Shown: one piece after another, positions 6,366-12,307 of the stretch
Layout of the letters: every line of letters begins with the position of its first letter
Position numbering within the stretch: position 1 is the stretch's first letter
Source of the DNA: a candidate division WWE3 bacterium UBA1397
Lineage (GTDB): Bacteria; Patescibacteriota; WWE3; UBA101185; UBA10185
DNA: 20,210 nucleotides
Assembly: GCA_002305205.1 (NCBI GenBank)
Contig: DBQJ01000007.1
Span: forward strand, 3,906 to 24,115
Direction: 5' to 3'
Program-made: the position numbers and the translations under genes
Notes under the pieces: generated by a model
The model's input: only the letters and a program-made list of their open reading frames with translations
Databases searched by the model: none
Told to the model about the DNA's origin: nothing

Positions 6366-8426
6366 ATGAATAATTCTAAATTTTGGGGAGCAGGAGTAAA
6401 TAATTCAATTAATTCTTTAGGAAATATTGATAAAAATATTAAGGGAAAAGATTCCCTTGAAAATAAAATTCCTGAAGCAGGACAGCCTCTTCCAAAAGAT
6501 AACAACCAATCTCAGTATTATAAAGTTCAGAATAATATAAAAAGAAATATGAAAAAATCTAATTTATCTACAAAGCTGGGTATTACAGGAATTATTCTTC
6601 TTGTAATCATAGGTGTTGCAGTATTAGGAATTTATTTAGGATTGGTTAAGCCGGCGATGGCTCTTGCTTCCGAAGCAAAGAATTTAGTAACCGACAAGGA
6701 TTCAGTTGTTACTGCTTTAAAAGACAGAGACCTAATTGCATTAGATAAAGCTTTAGAAAAAACTGAACTGGATCTGAATTCAGTCAGGGAGGCGAGGGAT
6801 AAGAATATCGGATGGCTAAGGAACATGAAGATATTAAAAGCAAATGAATTTTATGAGGATTCAGATAGATTTATCAATGCCGCTTTTTATGCCATAGATG
6901 CAGTAAAAGAAATGGAAGTAGTGATCCTGCCTTTTGCAGATGCGGCAGGATTGAAAGTAAGAGAAGATCAGCAGGTTGAACAAGCTGAGGGTTTGATGGA
7001 GGCATTTCAAACCTGGGTTTCCATAATGCCTGAAGTAGCAAATCAGATGGATGGTGTAATAGAGAAAGTAGCCAAGGTGGGGGATGAGCTTGCTCCTATT
7101 GATACATCCAAATATCCGGAGAAGATTAAAAATGTTGAGATAAGATCAAACATTGAATTTATAAAGAATAATTTATCTAAAGCAGATGATTATGCCCCCG
7201 ATGTGAAAAATGCATTGATAATATTTCCTAAAGTACTGGCAGTAGGAACACCGGTGAAAAGATATATGATCATTATGCAAAATGATAAAGAGATTCGTCC
7301 CACCGGAGGTTTCATGACTAATTACGCTACTTTTAAAATTCAAAATGCTCTTCTTCAGTCGGATTTTACTTCAAAAGATATGTATAGCGTGGATTTAACA
7401 TTAGACGCTATAGATGCTACCTATGATTTTCCCGATCCTCCTGCCCCATATATGAAATATCTTAAAGTAGAAAGATGGTATGCCAGGGATATGAACTATT
7501 CTCCAGATTTTCCAACATCTATGGATCAGTTCATGGTTTACTATAATATGGCAGGAAGAATAGATCCTTACGAAGTCAAGCCTGTGGATGGGATATTTGC
7601 TATAGATACAGAAGTGGTTAGAAAACTTCTTGAAGTAACAGGCCCCGTTACTCTAAATGCAGTAACATATAATCAGGATAATGTTGTGTTGGAATTAGAA
7701 ACAATAGCTTCACTCGAATTATCCCAGCAGGTAGGTAGGAAAAGAGTTTTGGGTAATTTGATGCAGGCGATGCTGGTCAATGTGTTTGAATCTGATAAAA
7801 ATCTATGGCCCAAGCTTATAGAGACAGGAATTGATTTAGCTAGAAAGAAGCATATACAGATATATGTATTTGATCCCGAAGCCCAGATTCTTATAGAAAA
7901 GTACAACTTGTCGGGGAGAATTACAGATCCCCTAGTAGGAGATTACTCACTTGTTGTTTCAACAAATTTAGGTGGAGATAAAACTAATTGGTTTGTGAAT
8001 AAAGAAGTTGAACACTCACTGGAAAGAAGCGGGGACAGGTGGTTAAGAACTGTAAAGATTACATATTCTTATCCCCAGCCCTCTGCTGAATTTACACCTT
8101 TTATAAAAGGATTTAGAGACTGGGTAAGAGTATATGCACCGGCGGGATCAGATTTCGTTTCTGTCGATGGATCAGAAGACGGAACTTCAAGCGACAGCGA
8201 GAGAGGAAAAGTCTGGTATAGCGGATATTTGGAACTAACACCCGGGCAGGAGAAGACAATGGTGTTTAAATATTATCTCCCTGATAATGTAATCAAAGAC
8301 GGTACATGGAATCTAAAGATACAAAAACAGGCAGGAACTGTCGGTGAAAAACATAAAATAATGTTTGCAAATAAAGATAGGGAGTTTATATTGGACACCG
8401 ATGTTGAAGTTAAAACTACATTGTAG
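6366..8426 (+). CDS. DUF4012 membrane-anchored protein, function unknown
   Basis: The protein has 686 residues. Residues 1-66 are polar, Asn/Lys-rich and probably disordered in the cytoplasm. Residues about 70-95 (LGITGIILLVIIGVAVLGIY) form one transmembrane helix, and the rest is predicted to be outside. After a helical stretch (about 100-290) comes the DUF4012 signature KRYMIIMQNDKEIRPTGGF at about 298-316. The C-terminal part resembles the beta-rich end of the family (FRDWVRVYAPAGSDFVSVDG; TPGQEKTMVFKYYLP). DUF4012 proteins recur in glycan clusters of Patescibacteria and Actinobacteria, but I know of no proven activity. The ATG lies one base after the sugar transferase stop and has a Shine-Dalgarno, so the two are co-transcribed and perhaps functionally paired. 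A role in polymer transfer, export or attachment at the cell surface is inference. Confidence 0.88.
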   Translation: MNNSKFWGAGVNNSINSLGNIDKNIKGKDSLENKIPEAGQPLPKDNNQSQYYKVQNNIKRNMKKSNLSTKLGITGIILLVIIGVAVLGIYLGLVKPAMALASEAKNLVTDKDSVVTALKDRDLIALDKALEKTELDLNSVREARDKNIGWLRNMKILKANEFYEDSDRFINAAFYAIDAVKEMEVVILPFADAAGLKVREDQQVEQAEGLMEAFQTWVSIMPEVANQMDGVIEKVAKVGDELAPIDTSKYPEKIKNVEIRSNIEFIKNNLSKADDYAPDVKNALIIFPKVLAVGTPVKRYMIIMQNDKEIRPTGGFMTNYATFKIQNALLQSDFTSKDMYSVDLTLDAIDATYDFPDPPAPYMKYLKVERWYARDMNYSPDFPTSMDQFMVYYNMAGRIDPYEVKPVDGIFAIDTEVVRKLLEVTGPVTLNAVTYNQDNVVLELETIASLELSQQVGRKRVLGNLMQAMLVNVFESDKNLWPKLIETGIDLARKKHIQIYVFDPEAQILIEKYNLSGRITDPLVGDYSLVVSTNLGGDKTNWFVNKEVEHSLERSGDRWLRTVKITYSYPQPSAEFTPFIKGFRDWVRVYAPAGSDFVSVDGSEDGTSSDSERGKVWYSGYLELTPGQEKTMVFKYYLPDNVIKDGTWNLKIQKQAGTVGEKHKIMFANKDREFILDTDVEVKTTL

Positions 8427-8433
8427 TTATAAA
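8404..8433 (+). promoter_or_regulatory. Candidate promoter upstream of recO
   Basis: TTGAAG (8404-8409) and TATAAA (8428-8433) are separated by 18 bases and overlap the 3' end of the DUF4012 gene. Transcription would begin near 8440, giving recO a leader of about 55 bases that includes the hairpin at 8460-8486. Confidence 0.35.
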
Positions 8434-8459
8434 ATAATTATTTGAGGATTAGGCCAAGT

Positions 8460-8486
8460 AAATGCCCCGCTATATGCGGGGCATTT
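8460..8486 (+). terminator. GC-rich hairpin after the DUF4012 gene, probable intrinsic terminator
   Basis: A perfect 11-bp stem, AAATGCCCCGC / GCGGGGCATTT, encloses the loop TATAT. It begins 33 bases after the DUF4012 stop codon and is by far the strongest hairpin noticed in the intergenic DNA. The A/T ends of the stem give the A-tract/U-tract look of an intrinsic terminator that can act in both directions, although the run of Us is only three long. It ends 9 bases before the recO start codon, so it could also work as an attenuator or leader structure for recO. Confidence 0.7.
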
Positions 8487-8495
8487 GTATATCTG

Positions 8496-9122
8496 ATGAA
8501 CAGCTATAATATCAAAGGATTAGTATTAAAAAGCACAAATTATAAAGATACGGATAAGATATATTCTTTACTTTGTTACAAATTAGGAAAAATTAATGTA
8601 TTAGGAAAAGGAGTAAGAAAAATATCATCAAGACGTGCAGGTAATTTAGATACTCTAAATATAATTGAAGGAAGAATAAACGAAGGAAGGGGTGGTATTA
8701 AGATAATAGAAGAGGCTAAGGCTATAGATACTTTTAAATCAATAAAAAAAGAATATAGATTAGTGACTAATGCGTACTATCTCGTTGAGTTAGTGTATAG
8801 AAATATTGAGGACGAAAATGAAACAGATGAAGTACTGGATGCACTGATAAAATGTTTAAAAATATTATCTAAAGGAATTACTTATCCCAGCATAGCTGTG
8901 AATTATTTTGAACTTCTATTTTTTAAATATTTGGGATATGAATATCCGGCAGATAAGATTTATGAAAATAATGATGTTGTAGGGAATATAAGAAAATTAC
9001 AGAATAATAAAATACCCAAAGATTTATCAAAAGAAGAAGCGGTAAAGCTGGATAAGATAATTAAAAACTTCTTATATAGGCATTTGGATGCAAAATTTAA
9101 AAGCTTAGAGTTAATTTATTAG
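8496..9122 (+). CDS. recO: DNA repair protein RecO, short form
   Basis: RecO loads RecA onto SSB-coated single-stranded DNA together with RecR and also anneals strands. The 208-residue product starts MNSYNIKGLVLKSTNYKDTDKI, the typical first strands of the RecO OB-fold (about 1-75), followed by a helical domain (about 80-208). The frame is open upstream to a TTG at 8442, but that extension would translate through the hairpin and has no family resemblance, so I place the start at the ATG at 8496. The usual CxxC zinc motif of many RecO proteins is absent, and the protein is about 30 residues shorter than common forms. It is followed, 20 bases on, by glycyl-tRNA synthetase, which appears to have its own promoter. 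The identification rests mainly on the N-terminal domain and size. Confidence 0.8.
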   Translation: MNSYNIKGLVLKSTNYKDTDKIYSLLCYKLGKINVLGKGVRKISSRRAGNLDTLNIIEGRINEGRGGIKIIEEAKAIDTFKSIKKEYRLVTNAYYLVELVYRNIEDENETDEVLDALIKCLKILSKGITYPSIAVNYFELLFFKYLGYEYPADKIYENNDVVGNIRKLQNNKIPKDLSKEEAVKLDKIIKNFLYRHLDAKFKSLELIY

Positions 9123-9127
9123 TAATT

Positions 9128-9136
9128 TGATATACT
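9128..9136 (+). promoter_or_regulatory. Extended -10 promoter of glyS, leaderless
   Basis: TGATATACT contains the extended -10 TG dinucleotide (9128-9129), one base, then TATACT (9131-9136). Six bases separate it from the ATG at 9143, so the A of the ATG is at the expected +1. An extended -10 can work without a good -35, and none is seen. Confidence 0.55.
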
Positions 9137-9142
9137 CATCGT

Positions 9143-10522
9143 ATGTCCGGTAGAGATGATTTACAGCAAAAGATAGTATCATTATGCAAAAGAAGAGGAT
9201 TTGTATTTCCGGGATCTGAGATATATGGAGGATTGGCTAATACATATGATTACGGTCCTTTGGGTGTATTGATGCTTAGAAATATTATAAACGATTGGTG
9301 GTCTTTCTTTATTACAAAAAGAAAAGATATATACGCATTAGATACAAGTGTATTAATGGCCCCGCAAGTATGGGAAGCATCCGGGCATACAAAGAGTTTT
9401 ACCGATGCATTAATAGACTGTAAAGAATGCAAGAATAGGACAAGAGCTGACCATCTCATAGAGAGGTATCTGGAAGAAAATAATCTGCTAAAAGATGTAG
9501 AGGGAGAAGGCATGGATGTTTTAGAGGAATTAATAAATAAACATAAGATACCATGTCCGGTATGTTCCAAATTTAACTGGACTAAACCAAGAAGATTCAA
9601 TCTTCTTTTTGAAACTCATATGGGTATTCTTGAGGATAATAAATCACTGGCATACTTAAGAGGGGAGATTGCTCAAGGTATGTTTATAAATTTTAAAAAC
9701 GTATTGGAAACCATGAGGCCTAAATTACCATTTGGTATAGCTCAATCCGGAAAAGCTTTTAGAAATGAAATTACTCTTGGGAATTTTATCTTTAGAACGG
9801 TTGAATTTAATTTAGCTGAGTTTGAATATTTCTTTAATCCTAATAAAGAATCATGGGAGGAAGTGTTTAACTACTGGAAAGATTTAATGTTAGAGTGGAT
9901 TACATCTCTGGGGATACCGGGAGATATGTTGAAATGGCGTATTCATACGGACAAGGAAAGAGCTCATTATTCAGCAAGAACTGAGGATTTGGATTATAGT
10001 TTCGGTTTTGGCTTTAAGGAGTTGTTTGGATTAGCCTACAGAACAGATTACGATTTAAAAAATCATATGGAAAAATCGGGGATAGATTTGAGATACACCG
10101 ATCCTGAAACTGGGGATAAGGTGATTCCGCATGTAATCGAACCTACATTTGGTATTAGCAGGGTATTTTTAGCTCTCTTAAACAACGGTTATTATGAAGA
10201 AAAAGAAAGATTGGTTTTAAAGCTAGACAAGAGAATATCTCCATACAAGGCAGCTGTATTTCCCCTTGTAAAGAATAAGGAAGATATTGTATCCAAAGCA
10301 CAGGAAGTATTTAATGAGCTGATAAGTAAAGGGATATCGGTTGATTGGGATGACAGGGGAAATATCGGTAAAAGATATTTTTCCCAGGATGAGATAGGAA
10401 CCCCTTTCTGCATTACAGTTGACTACCAGACATTGGAGGATAGTACCGTTACTATAAGAGATAGAGATACAATGAAACAGGAAAGAATACTAATATCTGA
10501 TATCTCAAACAGATTAAATTAG
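9143..10522 (+). CDS. glyS: Glycyl-tRNA synthetase, homodimeric (alpha2) class II type
   Basis: The enzyme charges tRNA-Gly with glycine. The 459-residue sequence follows the eukaryote/archaea/Gram-positive alpha2 type rather than the bacterial GlyQ/GlyS tetramer. Motifs in order: YGGLANTYDYGPLG (28-41); a Cys4 zinc site, CKEC (93-96) and CPVC (138-141); LPFGIAQSGKAFRNEIT with the class II motif 2 arginine; ISRVFLALL (motif 3); and a C-terminal anticodon-binding domain (ISPYKAAVFPLVKNKED to the end). The length is normal for the compact bacterial form. One oddity is that the usual RPETAQG element reads RGEIAQG at 173-179; the glutamate is kept but two neighbours differ. There is no Shine-Dalgarno; an extended -10 ends 6 bases before the ATG. 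No convincing terminator follows; only a weak AT-only hairpin at 10525-10543. Confidence 0.96.
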   Translation: MSGRDDLQQKIVSLCKRRGFVFPGSEIYGGLANTYDYGPLGVLMLRNIINDWWSFFITKRKDIYALDTSVLMAPQVWEASGHTKSFTDALIDCKECKNRTRADHLIERYLEENNLLKDVEGEGMDVLEELINKHKIPCPVCSKFNWTKPRRFNLLFETHMGILEDNKSLAYLRGEIAQGMFINFKNVLETMRPKLPFGIAQSGKAFRNEITLGNFIFRTVEFNLAEFEYFFNPNKESWEEVFNYWKDLMLEWITSLGIPGDMLKWRIHTDKERAHYSARTEDLDYSFGFGFKELFGLAYRTDYDLKNHMEKSGIDLRYTDPETGDKVIPHVIEPTFGISRVFLALLNNGYYEEKERLVLKLDKRISPYKAAVFPLVKNKEDIVSKAQEVFNELISKGISVDWDDRGNIGKRYFSQDEIGTPFCITVDYQTLEDSTVTIRDRDTMKQERILISDISNRLN

Positions 10523-10593
10523 GAATAATAGACTTCATATTATAGATTACCAATAATTTTTCTTTTCCAGCATCTATTCGGGTTTTATTTGTA

Positions 10594-10622
10594 TTGACAA
10601 TGGAGTTCAAATGGTGGATATT
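10594..10622 (+). promoter_or_regulatory. Promoter of the mraZ-rsmH-ftsL-ftsI operon
   Basis: A perfect TTGACA -35 at 10594-10599 is followed after 17 bases by GATATT at 10617-10622 (4/6 match to -10). RNA would start near 10629, leaving a leader of about 60 bases. MraZ-type boxes lie in the spacer, across the -10 and just downstream, the arrangement expected for repression by MraZ. A second -10-like TATACA at 10679-10684, seven bases before the ATG at 10692, could give a leaderless transcript as well. Confidence 0.6.
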
Positions 10623-10647
10623 GGATGAACAATGGTGATAGATGGTG
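10601..10647 (+). promoter_or_regulatory. MraZ operator: five helically phased TGG boxes
   Basis: TGGAG (10601), TGGTG (10612), TGGAT (10622), TGGTG (10633) and TGGTG (10643) are direct repeats with starts 11, 10, 11 and 10 bases apart, a mean of 10.5, which equals one turn of DNA. Known MraZ operators are also direct TGG-containing boxes at about 10-bp spacing in front of mraZ (TGGGN in Escherichia coli; AAAGTGG[T/G] in Mollicutes). The array covers the promoter of the downstream mraZ gene. Confidence 0.75.
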
Positions 10648-10651
10648 AATA

Positions 10652-10666
10652 TCACATACTATGTGA
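10652..10666. repeat. 15-bp palindrome in the mraZ leader
   Basis: TCACATA-C-TATGTGA is a perfect inverted repeat with 7-bp arms around one base. It lies 5 bases downstream of the last MraZ box and 25 bases before the mraZ ATG. It could be a second operator, for a dimeric regulator, or a small hairpin in the mRNA leader. Confidence 0.45.
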
Positions 10667-10691
10667 GTAAACCGTCTTTATACATATGAGA

Positions 10692-11096
10692 ATGTTTCTT
10701 GGTGAATATCAACCAAATATCACCGAAGGATCTAGAATTGCCCTTCCAAAGAGAATTCGGGATCAAATAAGAGGGAATGAATTAATTCTTTCTAGAGGAT
10801 TTGAGAAATGCATTTTTGTATATGATAAGGAAGACTGGATAACAGAGGCAAAAAAGCAAGTTGAAAATCCAATAACAGATCAGCTTACCAGAGATCTAAA
10901 AAGATATATGTTTTCCGGATCTGTAGAAGCAGTAATAGATGTACAGGGTCGTATAGTACTGCCTTCATCTTTAAAAGAATATGCCGGAATAGATAAATCA
11001 ACGGTAGTAATTGGAGCAGGTGATCATATTGAGATATGGGATGGAGAAAATTGGAAAAAGCATCTTGAGAAAATTTCTGCCCGTTTAGCGGGATAA
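10692..11096 (+). CDS. mraZ: Transcriptional regulator MraZ
   Basis: MraZ is a DNA-binding protein of the AbrB/SpoVT fold that forms rings and represses its own division-and-cell-wall operon. The 134-residue product starts MFLGEYQPNITEGSRIALPK, exactly the family N-terminus. An ATG two codons upstream (10686) would add only MR, so I favour 10692. Two tandem AbrB-like repeats are visible, about 1-60 and 65-125; the second has the clean DVQGRIVLPSSLKEYAGI motif, while the first has TEGSR in place of the usual DxxGR. It is the first gene of mraZ-rsmH-ftsL-ftsI, three bases before rsmH. The array of TGG boxes in its promoter is the likely binding site of its own product. Confidence 0.95.
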   Translation: MFLGEYQPNITEGSRIALPKRIRDQIRGNELILSRGFEKCIFVYDKEDWITEAKKQVENPITDQLTRDLKRYMFSGSVEAVIDVQGRIVLPSSLKEYAGIDKSTVVIGAGDHIEIWDGENWKKHLEKISARLAG

Positions 11097-11099
11097 GAA

Positions 11100-11984
11100 A
11101 TGGAGTACCACAAGCCTGTATTACTAAAGGAAGTAATAGATACACTAAAGCCGGAGAAAGGTAAGAAGTATATTGATGCAACCATAGGACTGGGGGGACA
11201 TGCAATACCTTTGCTTAGCGAAGGATCTGAAGTATTAGGGATAGATCTTAATATCAGATCTTTAGAAATAGCGTACGATAGAGCAAAAAAAGCAGGAGTA
11301 TCGTCTCTTCTGCATATAGTAAAAGGGAACTTTAAAAATATAGATAAAATAGCACAGGAAGCCGGATTCACTAAAGTATCGGGTATAGTATTTGATTTGG
11401 GATACAGTTCTTTTGAACTTGAGGAAGAGGAAATAGGTCTTTCTTTTCAGAAAGAACAACCATTGGATATGAGATTAGATAATTCCTTAGGAGTCACAGC
11501 TTCCGATTTAGTAAATGCTTTAAATGAGAAACAGCTTAGGGATTTGATTTTTTTATACTCAGGGGAGCATTTAGCCGGTAAGTATGCAAAAGCAATAGTC
11601 AAAGCTCGTAGTTTAAAGAGGATTCAGACAACAAAAGATCTGGCAGATCTTTTAAAATCCGAAGCCCCTCTAAATTATGAGAATGGCAGGATTCATCCTG
11701 CAACAAGGACTTTTCAATCACTGCGAATTGCAGTGAATAACGAGCTTGAAAATTTACATGATGCACTGCCTCGGGCTGCACATCTACTACTGCCTGGTGG
11801 CGTAATGGTTGTTATCGCCTTCCATTCATTGGAGGATAAGGTGGTCAAAACATTTGGCCGCAATGTGCAGCCCAGATTAATGCCTTTATTTAAAAAGCCT
11901 ATAAAACCCTCGGATGAGGAGATAAAAATCAATCCCAGGGCCAGAAGTGCAGTAATGAGAGCTTTTATTAAAAATAATGACTAA
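11100..11984 (+). CDS. rsmH: 16S rRNA (cytosine1402-N4)-methyltransferase RsmH (MraW)
   Basis: The enzyme methylates N4 of C1402 in the ribosomal P site using SAM. At 294 residues it is near the usual ~310. It begins YHKPVLLKEVIDTLKPEKG and has the SAM-binding glycine loop DATIGLGGHA at 26-35. It also carries the family signatures GIVFDLGYSSFELE, PLDMRLDN, HPATRTFQSLRIAVNNEL, FHSLEDKVVK and INPRARSAVMRAF. The usual GVSSPQLD reads GYSSFELE, a modest change. The ATG follows the mraZ stop by three bases, and the last 8 bases overlap the ftsL-like gene, so translation is probably coupled. Confidence 0.96.
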   Translation: MEYHKPVLLKEVIDTLKPEKGKKYIDATIGLGGHAIPLLSEGSEVLGIDLNIRSLEIAYDRAKKAGVSSLLHIVKGNFKNIDKIAQEAGFTKVSGIVFDLGYSSFELEEEEIGLSFQKEQPLDMRLDNSLGVTASDLVNALNEKQLRDLIFLYSGEHLAGKYAKAIVKARSLKRIQTTKDLADLLKSEAPLNYENGRIHPATRTFQSLRIAVNNELENLHDALPRAAHLLLPGGVMVVIAFHSLEDKVVKTFGRNVQPRLMPLFKKPIKPSDEEIKINPRARSAVMRAFIKNND

Positions 11985-12297
11985 AACAATAACACTAGAA
12001 GAAAGAATATATAAAATAGCAATTATAATACTCGCTTTATTTTTTACCATCAGTCTTATATGTAAACTTATTTTGTGTAATTCTATGGCTATAGACAACA
12101 CAAAACTACAGAACATGTTTTCTGAAAGAAACAGTATAGAGAAGGAGATATCTTTTTTAGCTTATGTTGATTCCTCTCTTTCTTCAATAAATGAGATTGA
12201 GAGAAAAGCGTTGCAAATAGGTTTTGTGCCGATTGAATCCAGATTAATATCCTTAGATATTGAAGCCCCTGTTCAAGTTGCATCATTATCCAGGTAA
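11977..12297 (+). CDS. ftsL: FtsL-like cell division protein
   Basis: This 106-residue bitopic protein has a short cytoplasmic tail, one transmembrane helix at about 11-34 (IYKIAIIILALFFTISLICK), and an extracytoplasmic helical stretch (about 38-75) likely to form a coiled coil. It ends with a segment, ALQIGFVPIESRLISLD, that recalls the conserved end of FtsL/DivIC. FtsL bridges FtsB/FtsQ to the FtsW-FtsI septal synthase. The primary sequence is poorly conserved in this family, so the call rests on topology, size and position between rsmH and ftsI, the classical place of ftsL. The start overlaps rsmH by 8 bp (ATGACTAA). Confidence 0.72.
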   Translation: MTKTITLEERIYKIAIIILALFFTISLICKLILCNSMAIDNTKLQNMFSERNSIEKEISFLAYVDSSLSSINEIERKALQIGFVPIESRLISLDIEAPVQVASLSR

Positions 12298-12307
12298 AAT
12301 AGGATAG

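Noticed and set aside
8442..8495. N-terminal extension of RecO from a TTG at 8442
   Set aside because: It would translate through the perfect hairpin at 8460-8486 and has no RecO-like sequence; the family N-terminus begins at the ATG at 8496.
10525..10543. Hairpin after glyS (ATAATA/TATTAT) as a terminator
   Set aside because: Only six A/T pairs and no adjacent U-run; too weak to call.
10452..10655. Minus-strand 67-codon frame spanning the glyS 3' end and the mraZ promoter
   Set aside because: It covers the MraZ boxes and part of glyS, has no start context, and is Ile/Leu/Ser-rich without a recognisable motif.
10686..10691. Upstream ATG for mraZ
   Set aside because: It adds only Met-Arg before the canonical MFLGEY start; 10692 fits the family better, though 10686 cannot be excluded.
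10885..11371. Long minus-strand open frames opposite mraZ and rsmH
   Set aside because: They lie antisense to two well-identified conserved genes and show no recognisable protein features.
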